A stretch of 19,430 bases of DNA from Candidatus Avelusimicrobium fimicolum (GCA_900541355.1 UQJU01000024.1:1-19430), one strand, 5' to 3'. Shown: positions 12,141-19,430, counted from the first letter of the stretch. Notes: a model not told the origin generated them from the sequence alone. Made by a program: numbers and translations.

Positions 12141-13910
12141 CTATTGGCCGGAAAGTTGGCGTTGCGCTTCGGCTTGCGCTTGTTGTATTTGTTTTTGCTT
12201 TTCGGCATTGGAAAGGTTGGAAGCGTTAATCTTATCAATCTTTTCAAACGTCGCGGCCAGTACGTCGTGCGCGTGGGCGCGTAAAGCCTGCTTTTGTTCG
12301 GCCGGCAACTGCGACACCGAGGGGTCGCGCATAATAGCATCTACCTGTTTATTTACCCGCGCTTCCTTCATCTGCGGGGAATCTTGACGGGATTGGATAT
12401 CCTGGTTTACTTTCAAACGCAGTTCCATTGCTTTTTTATCAAATTCCGCGGCGGAAATTTCCTGATTATTAGCCAATTCCATATAATCTTGCTGATATTT
12501 TTGCAAGAGCATATCAATTTCCCGCGCGCCGGCTTCGCCGTAAATTTGCTGGGCATTTCCAACCAAACTGTTGCGTTGTTGCTGTAAATCGCCCCGGACA
12601 GCATTTAACTGCGCTTCCGTCATTTTGTGTTTACGCGGAAGGACTTTTCCCCCCTCTTCGTCAGCCAGTTGCTTTTGTACCTCTTCCATTTGCATACCGT
12701 CTTCAATTTTACGCAACCCGTCCAAAGGCATTTTATGTTGGTGGATGACCTTTTCAATCTCACCGCGGCGCACGCGCTGGTTTTCCAGTTGTTGTTTGTA
12801 ATATTCCTCGGCAGGCAGACCTTGACGGGCCAGTTGCATATCCTTAGCGCGGGCCGCATCAATAGCCTGCGCGGCTTCCCCCGCAATTTGTGAGCCGTAT
12901 TGCTTGGCAAGAGCCTCCTTTAACTGGTTATCCTTGGTTAAGCGCTCCTGTTCAAATTGTCTAAAACCGTTGTCTTGGCTCATTTTTTCCAACTTTTGTT
13001 GGTATTTATTGGCCACTTCGCGTACTTTATTCGCAATTTGCTGAGGAGTTTGCCCGGGCGCATTGACGGCAGAAGCCATTTCCTTTTGGAAAGAATCCAT
13101 CATTCTGCCCGCTTGTGCGCCGGCTTGTTTGCCATAGGCTTGGGTCATACTCTGCACAACACTGTCCTTTTGCGCGGCCACTTGCTTTAACACCGGGGCA
13201 AAGGGGCCGGCGGAAACTCCGCGCGAGGAGTTGCGTTGGAGGTATTTTTCAATATTGGCATCTTTTTTGCTCTTGGGCAAAAGAGCCTTGGCTATTGCTC
13301 TGTCCAAGCCGGAGGAAAGCGTTTCCAACTGTTTGCTTAATTGTTTTTGCTTGTCTTTATTGGCTCCGGCCAAATAGGGAGCAAAAGCATTAGCGCGTTC
13401 GCGGCGCATAGCCTCTTCCCGCGTGGGCTGATAAACACCGGGAGCGGCGGAAGCATTAGCGTTCCCTGCGTTATTAGCCGGCACACCCGCGCGGTACGAG
13501 CCGTAATCGTTACGCATCGTGCCTGTCTGGCCTGCATAAGAGCCGTTATAGCCGCCGTAAGAGCCCCGATAAGGCTTATTCGTGTTGGGGGCGCGCAAAG
13601 TATAGTCCGCCTGATTTAAACCCGTTTGAGCATAGTTTTCAGCGGGATAATAGCCACTATCCTGATGGCGGTTAGATGGGTGTGGGGCGTTCTGATACGG
13701 CTCAGCCACTTGCCCGGACGAAGGCACACCCAAAAACTCTTCATTTTTCAGTTCGGTTATCGTCGGTTGGCGGGGAAAGGCAGATTGTTCCGCAACCGCA
13801 GCGCGGCGGGCAGCAGAACCGGCCCCGGTCGTTTTCATAAATGCCAGCCCAAACGCCAACAGCACAACAATAATAAAACCCAGTTGAATTAATTTTTTAT
13901 TTTTTTCCAT
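12141..13910 (-). CDS. Membrane-anchored glutamine-rich repeat protein of unknown function
   Basis: I do not recognise this 589-residue protein. A single N-terminal helix (residues 7-25, after MEKNKK) would anchor it in the inner membrane, with the bulk probably outside. Residues 80-160 are low-complexity, rich in Tyr, Gly, Asn and Ser (RGSYGGYNGSYAGQTG). From about 165 it is helical and rich in Gln, Lys, Ala and Glu. Three roughly 60-residue units seem related by a Y-G near their start, then A-G or E-A, a helix and a long Gln/Lys helix: about 248-310, 329-388 and 445-505. A weaker copy may lie at 523-586. The frame stays open to 13958, but that start lies upstream of the -10 box, so 13910 (GGCGGGAAATT before ATG) is preferred. 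It is a single-gene unit. Confidence 0.8.
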   Translation of the reverse strand: MEKNKKLIQLGFIIVVLLAFGLAFMKTTGAGSAARRAAVAEQSAFPRQPTITELKNEEFLGVPSSGQVAEPYQNAPHPSNRHQDSGYYPAENYAQTGLNQADYTLRAPNTNKPYRGSYGGYNGSYAGQTGTMRNDYGSYRAGVPANNAGNANASAAPGVYQPTREEAMRRERANAFAPYLAGANKDKQKQLSKQLETLSSGLDRAIAKALLPKSKKDANIEKYLQRNSSRGVSAGPFAPVLKQVAAQKDSVVQSMTQAYGKQAGAQAGRMMDSFQKEMASAVNAPGQTPQQIANKVREVANKYQQKLEKMSQDNGFRQFEQERLTKDNQLKEALAKQYGSQIAGEAAQAIDAARAKDMQLARQGLPAEEYYKQQLENQRVRRGEIEKVIHQHKMPLDGLRKIEDGMQMEEVQKQLADEEGGKVLPRKHKMTEAQLNAVRGDLQQQRNSLVGNAQQIYGEAGAREIDMLLQKYQQDYMELANNQEISAAEFDKKAMELRLKVNQDIQSRQDSPQMKEARVNKQVDAIMRDPSVSQLPAEQKQALRAHAHDVLAATFEKIDKINASNLSNAEKQKQIQQAQAEAQRQLSGQ

Positions 13911-13937
13911 AATTTCCCGCCGATATATGATACTCTT

Positions 13938-13943
13938 ATTATA
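13938..13943 (-). promoter_or_regulatory. -10 box of the repeat-protein gene
   Basis: TATAAT on the minus strand, 27 bases before the ATG at 13908-13910. It excludes the in-frame ATG at 13958 as the start. The upstream -35 region overlaps the T tract of the aspS terminator and is not clear. Confidence 0.5.
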
Positions 13944-13956
13944 ATGCAAAAACGGC

Positions 13957-13989
13957 AAAAAATAAAGAAGCCCCGCTTTTGGGCGGGGC
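13957..13989 (-). terminator. Terminator of the hisS-aspS operon
   Basis: On the minus strand GCCCCGC, loop CCAAAA and GCGGGGC (13970-13989), followed by TTCTTTATTTTTT. It lies 9 bases past the aspS stop codon. Confidence 0.88.
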
Positions 13990-13997
13990 CATTTAAA

Positions 13998-15746
13998 TTA
14001 CTCTTTGGTAATGCTGATGCCCAATTCTTTGAGTTGGATATCATCTACCGTATTGGGAGACTCTGTCAGCGGGCAGACAGCCTGCGCCGTTTTCGGGAAG
14101 GCAATTACCTCGCGGATAGATTCTTCTCCCGCCAAAAGTGCGGTAATGCGGTCCAATCCCAAGCCGATACCTCCGTGGGGAGGCGCACCCGCTTCCAACG
14201 CGTTTAACAACATACCGAAGCGGCGGGCGGCTTCTTCCTTGGAGTGTTTCATCAAGGCTAAAATGCGTTCCTGCACCTCGCGGCGGCAGTTGCGCACGGA
14301 GCCGGAGGCCAATTCGTTACCGTTTAACACCAGGTCAAACTGGTAGGAACGGATAGAGGCCGGGTCCTTTTCCAAATTGGGCAAGTCTTCTTCCACCGGA
14401 GCGGTAAAAGGGTTGTGTGCGGCATCCCAACGGTCCTCTTCGGGGATATATTCCAAGAGCGGGAAATTAGTAATCCACACAAACGCCCAATCGCTCACCT
14501 GCGGCAACTCTTTTACGAGTTCCTTGCGTAAAGCTCCCATAAAAATTTGGCAAGTGTGGAGTTTGACGTCGCTGCCGATAAAGATAATATCGCCGTCCTG
14601 CGCGCATACGGCGGACTGCACGGCTTTTAATTCTTCTTCGGTAAAGAACTTGGCGGACGGGCCTTCAAACTTACCGTCTTTTACTTTAATCCACACCAGG
14701 CCCTTGGCACCGTTCTTTTTGACGAGTTCGGTTAATTTATCCAAATGCCCGCGGGAATAGGCTGCGCCTTTTTCACCGCGAAGAGCGCGGATAGCACCGT
14801 TAGCGGTTAATATATCTTTAAATACTTTAAAGCCTGTATTTTTGAAGATTTCGTTTACGTTCTTCATTTCCAGCGTATAGCGCAAATCCGGCTTATCGGA
14901 GCCGTATTTTTCCATAGCGTCGTGGAAAGAAAGTTTGGGGAACGGGGTTTTTAATTCTTTGCCTGCCGTTTTAAAGATTTCTTTCATCAACCCTTCTACA
15001 ATTTCGTGGATATCGTCAATCGTTACGAAAGACATTTCCATATCAATCTGCGTATGTTCGGGCTGGCGGTCGGCGCGGAGGTCTTCGTCGCGGAAGCAGC
15101 GGGCCAACTGGAAATAGCGGTCAATGCCGCTGGCCATTAGGGTTTGCTTAAACATTTGGGGGCTTTGCGGCAGTGCGTAAAATTCACCGTGGTGCACGCG
15201 GGACGGAACCAAATAGTCGCGCGCGCCTTCGGGCGTGGAGCGCGTTAAAATAGGAGTTTCCACTTCCAAGAATCCGTTAGCATCCAAATAGCGGCGCGCG
15301 GCTTGCGCAATGCGGTGGCGCAAGAGCAAATTGGCAAACATTTTGGGGTTGCGCAAGTCCAAATAGCGGTATTTCAAGCGGATTTCCTCGGCTACCGCGC
15401 GGGAATTATCCACATCAAACGGCAACGGGATAGAGGTGTTTAGTACCTTAAATTCATCCGCCACCACTTCAATTTCCCCGGTCTTCATATTTTTGTTGAC
15501 AGCCCCTTCAATGCGGCGCTGTACGGTGCCGGTTACCTGCAAAACATATTCGTTGCGCACGGCGGAAGCCTCGTTAAAAAAGGGTTTAGAGGGCTCCACC
15601 ACCACTTGGCAAATGCCGCTGCGGTCGCGCAAGTCAATAAATAACACGCCCCCGTGGTTGCGGTAACTGTTTACCCAACCGCACAAGGTTTGTTTAGTGC
15701 CTAACAGGGATGCGGTTACATCCCCGCAGTAATTGGTTCTTTTCAT
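13998..15746 (-). CDS. aspS: Aspartate--tRNA ligase, probably non-discriminating (Asp/Asn)
   Basis: A 582-residue bacterial-type AspRS. The N-terminal OB anticodon-binding domain contains LCGWVNSYRNHGGVLFIDLR. The class II core has EIRLKYRYLDLR, motif 2 CFRDEDLRADRQPEHTQID and motif 3 GIGLGLDRITALL. The inserted GAD domain of bacterial enzymes lies at about 290-420. His31 and Gly81 match the residues linked in Pseudomonas AspRS (H31, G82) to charging both tRNA-Asp and tRNA-Asn; discriminating enzymes such as E. coli's have Leu at the first position. A non-discriminating enzyme requires a GatCAB amidotransferase elsewhere in the genome. The ATG overlaps the hisS TGA (ATGA), so the two synthetases are translated from one message. 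Confidence 0.97.
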   Translation of the reverse strand: MKRTNYCGDVTASLLGTKQTLCGWVNSYRNHGGVLFIDLRDRSGICQVVVEPSKPFFNEASAVRNEYVLQVTGTVQRRIEGAVNKNMKTGEIEVVADEFKVLNTSIPLPFDVDNSRAVAEEIRLKYRYLDLRNPKMFANLLLRHRIAQAARRYLDANGFLEVETPILTRSTPEGARDYLVPSRVHHGEFYALPQSPQMFKQTLMASGIDRYFQLARCFRDEDLRADRQPEHTQIDMEMSFVTIDDIHEIVEGLMKEIFKTAGKELKTPFPKLSFHDAMEKYGSDKPDLRYTLEMKNVNEIFKNTGFKVFKDILTANGAIRALRGEKGAAYSRGHLDKLTELVKKNGAKGLVWIKVKDGKFEGPSAKFFTEEELKAVQSAVCAQDGDIIFIGSDVKLHTCQIFMGALRKELVKELPQVSDWAFVWITNFPLLEYIPEEDRWDAAHNPFTAPVEEDLPNLEKDPASIRSYQFDLVLNGNELASGSVRNCRREVQERILALMKHSKEEAARRFGMLLNALEAGAPPHGGIGLGLDRITALLAGEESIREVIAFPKTAQAVCPLTESPNTVDDIQLKELGISITKE

Positions 15747-16972
15747 ATCCGTTTTTTTACCTCGTCAGTTAAAACGTCAAAAGCAATTTGGGTTTGTTCT
15801 CCCGTTTGCAAATCTTTTAAAGTGGCTACTTTTTTGGCCAGTTCGTCGCCGCCTAAAATAAGCGCATACGCCGCGCCACAGCGGTCAGCCTGTTTCATTT
15901 GGCCTTTTACGTTCTTCTCAAAAAGGCCTCCTTCCGTACGCACACCCGCTTCGCGCAGGGCTTGCATTAAATTGAAGGCCGTTTCGTTGCAGTCTTTTTC
16001 CAGAGACACCACGCAGACGCTTTTTTCTTTGGGGCGGGCAACCTCTCCGCGCGACAAAATCACGCGTTCAGCACCCATAGCCCAGCCGATAGCCGGGGTA
16101 GCCGGACCGCCCATATTTTTAATAAGTGTATCGTAGCGTCCGCCGGCGGCGATGGCATTTTGGGAAGCATCACCCGCCTGAAATTCAAACACAGTGCGGG
16201 AATAATAGTCCAACCCGCGCACGAGCATCGGGTCCACTTCAAAATCAATTTTACCCTTTAACAAGCGTTGTACTTCGTCAAAGTGCGCTTGACACTCGGG
16301 GCACAGGTGCATTGTCGGTACGCGGCCCGCAAAGCGTGCGCCGTCCAATTTGCAATCTAACACGCGCAAGGGATTTTTTTCCAAGCGGGTTTGGCAGTTT
16401 TCGCACAGGGTTTCTTTCTCTTTGGATAAGAAATCAATCAGCGCCTGCCGGTAGAGCGGGCGGCATTTGTCGCACCCTAAACTGTTGATTTTTACTTTAT
16501 AGTTTTTTGCGCCAAATTTAGCCACAATATCTTTCAACATCAAAATAACTTCGGCATCAGCGGCCGGGGCAGCGTTGCCGATATATTCTGCGCCAATTTG
16601 TTCAAACTCGCGGTAGCGGCCCGCCTGGGGGCGTTCCGCGCGGAACATATTACCAATGTAATAAAATTTTTGCACAGGCGCATTTTGCGTAAAATTATTT
16701 TCCAAATATGCACGCACCACACCGGGGGTGCCTTCGGGGCGGATAGCCAACTGGCGGTGCCCGGCATCTTCAAACGCATACATTTCTTTTTGGACAATGT
16801 CGGTCGTTTCGCCGGTGGATTTAATAAAAAGTTCTTTTAATTCCACGGTGGGCAGGCGCAGTTCGCCAAACCCATAAAGGGAAAACACGCCACGGGCGCA
16901 ATTTTCCAGTTCTGTAAAATTTTTAGATTGGGGTTCAAAGATGTCTCTAAACCCGCGTACAAGTTTAGCCAT
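15743..16972 (-). CDS. hisS: Histidine--tRNA ligase
   Basis: A class II HisRS of 409 residues, normal length. It shows the family start VRGFRDIFEP and motif 1 around LRLPTVELKELF. Motif 2 is MFRAERPQAGRYREFEQIG, followed by the two histidine-recognition motifs LVRGLDYYSRTVFEF and AAGGRYDTLI. The C-terminal anticodon-binding domain runs from about 315. An insertion between the core motifs carries C-x2-C pairs (GCDKC, CENC, later CPEC), which may bind zinc as in several bacterial HisRS. It leads the hisS-aspS operon. An extended -10 (TGC-TAAAAT) stands seven bases before the ATG without a Shine-Dalgarno, so the mRNA is predicted leaderless. An 11-bp inverted repeat overlaps the promoter. Confidence 0.97.
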   Translation of the reverse strand: MAKLVRGFRDIFEPQSKNFTELENCARGVFSLYGFGELRLPTVELKELFIKSTGETTDIVQKEMYAFEDAGHRQLAIRPEGTPGVVRAYLENNFTQNAPVQKFYYIGNMFRAERPQAGRYREFEQIGAEYIGNAAPAADAEVILMLKDIVAKFGAKNYKVKINSLGCDKCRPLYRQALIDFLSKEKETLCENCQTRLEKNPLRVLDCKLDGARFAGRVPTMHLCPECQAHFDEVQRLLKGKIDFEVDPMLVRGLDYYSRTVFEFQAGDASQNAIAAGGRYDTLIKNMGGPATPAIGWAMGAERVILSRGEVARPKEKSVCVVSLEKDCNETAFNLMQALREAGVRTEGGLFEKNVKGQMKQADRCGAAYALILGGDELAKKVATLKDLQTGEQTQIAFDVLTDEVKKRI

Positions 16973-16979
16973 ATAAGTA

Positions 16980-16988
16980 ATTTTAGCA
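16980..16988 (-). promoter_or_regulatory. Extended -10 promoter of hisS-aspS
   Basis: On the minus strand TGC-TAAAAT, then TACTTAT and the ATG at 16970-16972. No clear -35 at normal spacing, consistent with an extended -10. It is predicted leaderless. Confidence 0.58.
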
Positions 16989-17023
16989 TTTTAGAGAGAA
17001 ATAAGAATAGGCAAATGCTAAAA
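16981..17023. repeat. 11-bp inverted repeat over the hisS promoter, operator candidate
   Basis: TTTTAGCATTT (16981-16991) and its exact complement AAATGCTAAAA (17013-17023) are separated by 21 bases. Half-site centres are 32 bases apart, about three helical turns. One half covers the -10 and the other lies upstream, where a dimeric or tetrameric regulator could bind. Confidence 0.5.
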
Positions 17024-17046
17024 AACCCCGGTTTCCCGGGGTTTTT
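17021..17046 (-). terminator. Terminator of the metalloprotease gene
   Basis: An 11-bp stem AAAAACCCCGG / CCGGGGTTTTT with the loop GAAA on the minus strand. It begins three bases past the stop codon and separates this gene from hisS, which has its own promoter. Confidence 0.92.
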
Positions 17047-17048
17047 AA

Positions 17049-19013
17049 TTAAAGGGCTTTGATTTGGGCAGATAATTCTTTGCACCTAGGTCTATTTTGC
17101 ACCTGCTCTAAACGCTGGCTGTATGCGTTCCACAAGGAAGATTGCCGCGCGTTCAACTTTTTCCCCTTTTCCAAGCGTTTGCGGATGGGAGTAAGTTCCT
17201 TTTCGTATTTCTGCTCAAAACTAGACAAAGTGCATTGCGCCTTATATTTGGCTTCCAATTCCTTTCGTTTATTCGCATTGTTTACATTGGTTTTATTATC
17301 AGCCTTGGGGGCTTTGTTATCAGCCGCCGGGGCGGAAGCAGGCATCTGCGCGGATGCTGTCAGCATCTTGGGGGCTTCCCCTTTTTTGTATGCTTCAAAC
17401 AATGCCTGAAATTCCATCACCTCACGCGACTGCGAAGGCAGAGCCGTACCCGTGCGAACAGCCAATAAAGACTCTCTTAACTCGGGGTGCTCCGCAATAT
17501 AACGGTCCAACGCGGCCTTGGGATTGTTGCTTACCCGTACAGGCTGGGCAGTCTTGGGCTGAACAGGTGTTGCCATCGGCTGAGTCTGAGGCTGTTGCGC
17601 CGCTACCTTTGGGGCCGTGTTGGCTACTTTGGGAGTTTCCCTTTGGGCGGGTTTAGTGGTTTTAGGTGTGGCCGCCACTACTTGTGCGCCTTGCGGGCCC
17701 ACATAGTTGCCACTAATCACGGGGGTGGATTTAGAGGATAAACTTGCTTCCTCTTTCTTGCCCGTAGTGGGCGCGGTCAGCGCCGGTGTGTCCTTTTGGG
17801 ATAATTCGGGGAATTTTCCCGACTCCATATTGCCTTCCAGTTGTGCGATTTCCTGCTCAACTGTATTGAACTCCTCTTCTAATTTTTTCAATTTGGCCTG
17901 TTCTGCCTTTAATTGGCGGGGAGTCCATTTATAAAAATCGGCATATTTAATTTCGTGTTTTTTAGAAGTAATCAGTCCCTCTAATTCGGCCTTTTTATCT
18001 TTCAAGGCAGATAAGTTTTTGGTAGTTCCTGCAAGGCGGGCCGCCAAATCGCGCTGCACTTCAAGGGCTTTTGAAGCAAACGCAGGCTTATCGGCGTCCT
18101 TATACCCATTAGCCGCCCACTTTGCAAAAGCATCGTGCTCTTGCTTGGCCTGTGCGAGATTCTTGTTGCGTTGGGGAATACCGTCCATATAAATATAATT
18201 GCGCCCGCAGAAATCCGCCCAACCGTGCTTTAAGCGGTTGGAGGTTTTGCCTTTCTGGCGCATAATAAAGTCCATTGCGTTAATAAATCCTTCCGCATCG
18301 TCGCAAGTCAATTTTTTTCTTTTGTCCATAGATGAGCCCTGCATAATGGAATCTATTTTCGTTAAGTCTTCAAAAGCCTGCAAAGAATAGGTTTTGTCGG
18401 CTGTAAAATTGGAATATTGGTCAGCCAACCCGAACAAATGGGAAACCTCGTGCAACGCAATTTCTTCCCGTTCTTCCTTGATAGGGGTGTCTGTGGATAA
18501 CATGATAGACCACGAAAAAGTTTCAGAGTTCTGCACAGGCAACGCGTGGCCTTGTGCTCCATAAGAAAGCCTAAAACCCGTGTCAATGGGAATGCGGGTT
18601 TGCGCTCCCTTGATTTCAAGGTCAAACTGCCCGGATATTGCCTTGCAGTTTTTACCCGCAGGATAAGTTATACGTTGCAATTTAAAGGTTTTCGGCCAAA
18701 CGGCTAAAAAGTCCGCAAATTCTGCCGTCCGTCCGCTTTGCTCAATTTGTTGCCGAACGAACGTAAATATGGACGAAAAAGCAGTCTGTATATTTTCAAA
18801 CATTTCGTCTTCGGTTTTTTTATCATAGGGATTTACGCATACGCGCAATTCAGGGCGCCCCTCATAAATATCGTCCAATAAAAATTTGAGGTAGCCGTCA
18901 TTTTTCTTATATTGTTCAGGCTGTAATTTAGTAAATTCCGGCAACAGCCCCCACGCTCCGGCGGTAGAAGCGGAAAATAAACAACCAAAAAGTAAAAATA
19001 GAAGTTTTTTCAT
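17049..19013 (-). CDS. Secreted putative zinc metalloprotease with long coiled-coil and low-complexity tail
   Basis: A 654-residue exported protein not matched to a named family. Signal peptide MKKLLFLLFGCLFSASTAGA (1-20). The N-terminal domain carries IALHEVSHLFGLADQY: H188, E189 and H192 of an HExxH site, extended as HExxHxxGxxD with D198 as possible third zinc ligand. A Met-turn-like SIM (M224) follows, the layout of metzincin peptidases. Residues of about 295-405 are a Lys/Glu/Leu coiled coil and 410-510 a Pro/Thr/Ala/Gln-rich linker. A further helical region, very rich in Lys and Asn near 575-595, ends the protein with two Cys (Cys613 region and near 646). ATG 19013 has GGAGAG upstream; an in-frame ATG at 19046 would bury the signal peptide. 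Peptidase activity is inferred from motif only. Confidence 0.78.
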   Translation of the reverse strand: MKKLLFLLFGCLFSASTAGAWGLLPEFTKLQPEQYKKNDGYLKFLLDDIYEGRPELRVCVNPYDKKTEDEMFENIQTAFSSIFTFVRQQIEQSGRTAEFADFLAVWPKTFKLQRITYPAGKNCKAISGQFDLEIKGAQTRIPIDTGFRLSYGAQGHALPVQNSETFSWSIMLSTDTPIKEEREEIALHEVSHLFGLADQYSNFTADKTYSLQAFEDLTKIDSIMQGSSMDKRKKLTCDDAEGFINAMDFIMRQKGKTSNRLKHGWADFCGRNYIYMDGIPQRNKNLAQAKQEHDAFAKWAANGYKDADKPAFASKALEVQRDLAARLAGTTKNLSALKDKKAELEGLITSKKHEIKYADFYKWTPRQLKAEQAKLKKLEEEFNTVEQEIAQLEGNMESGKFPELSQKDTPALTAPTTGKKEEASLSSKSTPVISGNYVGPQGAQVVAATPKTTKPAQRETPKVANTAPKVAAQQPQTQPMATPVQPKTAQPVRVSNNPKAALDRYIAEHPELRESLLAVRTGTALPSQSREVMEFQALFEAYKKGEAPKMLTASAQMPASAPAADNKAPKADNKTNVNNANKRKELEAKYKAQCTLSSFEQKYEKELTPIRKRLEKGKKLNARQSSLWNAYSQRLEQVQNRPRCKELSAQIKAL

Positions 19014-19085
19014 TTTACTCTCCAATAAAAAAAGGATTTGAGCCAAACACGGAAACCGTTTCAGTTCAAATTACACATATATTAT

Positions 19086-19114
19086 AGTATAGTAGTAAAA
19101 AATGATATTTTCAA
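19086..19114 (-). promoter_or_regulatory. Promoter of the metalloprotease gene
   Basis: On the minus strand TTGAAA (19109-19114), a 17-base spacer and TATACT (19086-19091). A second TATAAT overlaps just downstream. The predicted leader is about 65 bases and ends in a GGAGAG ribosome-binding site, so this gene is conventionally leadered. Confidence 0.62.
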
Positions 19115-19183
19115 GTGCGGCAAGCGCCCGCGCTGTTTTCCGACGGGAAAAAATAAAAATATTTTTATTTTTGTTTTCGTATA

Positions 19184-19192
19184 TGCTATAAT
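19184..19192 (+). promoter_or_regulatory. Promoter of tRNA-Ala
   Basis: Extended -10 TGC-TATAAT (19184-19192) in a T-rich upstream region with TTTATT at about the -35 position. The predicted start is near 19199, about 28 bases before the mature tRNA. Confidence 0.6.
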
Positions 19193-19226
19193 AAATATGT
19201 TGAAAGTAACGCTGTTGCCGATTTTC

Positions 19227-19302
19227 GGGCGTGTAGCTCAGCTGGGAGAGCGCCTCGTTCGCAACGAGGAGGTCGTCGGTTCGATCCCGATCACGTCCAC
19301 CA
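19227..19302 (+). tRNA. tRNA-Ala (anticodon CGC)
   Basis: A complete 76-base cloverleaf. The acceptor arm GGGCGTG pairs with CACGTCC, including the G3-U70 wobble that is the main AlaRS identity element. D arm is GCTC/GAGC, and the anticodon arm CCTCG-TTCGCAA-CGAGG has anticodon CGC, reading GCG. T arm is GTCGG-TTCGATC-CCGAT, and the discriminator is A. The CCA end is encoded. It stands alone with its own promoter and terminator. Confidence 0.97.
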
Positions 19303-19305
19303 TTT

Positions 19306-19332
19306 AAAAACCTCACGAAAGTGAGGTTTTTT
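19306..19332 (+). terminator. Terminator of tRNA-Ala
   Basis: AAAAACCTCAC, loop GAAA, GTGAGGTTTTTT, starting three bases after the CCA end. Confidence 0.93.
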
Positions 19333-19379
19333 ATTGGGGGATGTGCCCAAGCGCTACACAAAGAGGAGCGGACTGTATT

Positions 19380-19407
19380 CATACTTTTTGTACCGACAAA
19401 AAGTATG
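19380..19407. repeat. Perfect 12-bp inverted repeat
   Basis: CATACTTTTTGT (19380-19391) and ACAAAAAGTATG (19396-19407) with a four-base loop. It has no T tract on either side, so it is not a standard terminator. It could be a small interspersed palindromic element or an operator. The rest of 19333-19430 shows nothing else I can support. Confidence 0.6.
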
Positions 19408-19430
19408 ACAAAAAACTCCCCGTCCAAAGC

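Noticed and set aside
13911..13958. Upstream start of the repeat-protein gene at 13958
   Set aside because: It would place the start codon upstream of the -10 box and put a basic stretch before the membrane anchor. ATG 13908-13910 has a better context.
19038..19307. Open frame on the + strand ending in VAQLGERLVRNEEVVGS
   Set aside because: This is the translation of the tRNA-Ala gene itself, a well-known type of spurious protein.
19071..19427. Minus-strand open frame containing GGRDRDRTDDLLVANEALSQ
   Set aside because: It is the antisense translation of the same tRNA, another recurrent false protein in databases. It also runs through two terminator or palindrome structures.

Overview
The window looks like a stretch of chromosome from a Gram-negative-type bacterium of moderate GC content. 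YidC has a large periplasmic domain, there is a lipoprotein and several Sec-exported proteins, GlyRS is the two-subunit bacterial type, and AspRS has residues typical of the non-discriminating form. My best guess is a gut or host-associated Elusimicrobiota-like organism. This is inferred from overall gene content and style, and the window contains no phylogenetic marker I can test. I see no phage, transposase, CRISPR array or integrase. It reads as core chromosome with small lineage-specific genes between the conserved ones.

Layout. 1-2635 (minus strand) is the conserved rpmH-rnpA-yidD-yidC-jag cluster for ribosome/RNase P function and membrane-protein insertion; jag runs off the left edge. 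recO (2854-3555, +) is divergent from rpmH. Next come a small exported protein of unknown function (3610-4332, +) and a convergent HAD phosphatase (4392-5051, -), separated by a strong bidirectional terminator. glyQ-glyS (5117-8070, +) form an overlapping operon ending in a terminator. The next 500 bases (8125-8640) hold no credible protein gene, but they carry a near-consensus sigma70 promoter, a structured G-rich stretch and an intrinsic terminator. I interpret this as an RNA gene of about 430 nt that I cannot match to any known family. A small lipoprotein gene and lipA lie on the minus strand (8647-9909). Divergent to lipA is a TPR-SpoIID/LytB fusion (9988-12078, +). Three minus-strand units follow: a membrane-anchored repeat protein (12141-13910), the hisS-aspS operon (13998-16972) and a secreted putative zinc metalloprotease (17049-19013). 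A tRNA-Ala(CGC) with its own promoter and terminator (19227-19302, +) closes the window, followed by a perfect 12-bp inverted repeat.

Expression signals are unusually readable. Almost every unit is bounded by a GC hairpin with A/T flanks, many of them symmetric and usable from both strands. Start signals fall into two classes. Some genes have a purine-rich Shine-Dalgarno (yidC, yidD, jag, the 3610 gene, the metalloprotease). Others (the HAD gene, the lipoprotein, lipA, hisS, probably recO and glyQ) have a -10 box only 6-10 bases before the ATG, which predicts leaderless mRNAs. The two observations most worth a second look are the orphan structured RNA at 8205-8636 and this leaderless pattern.
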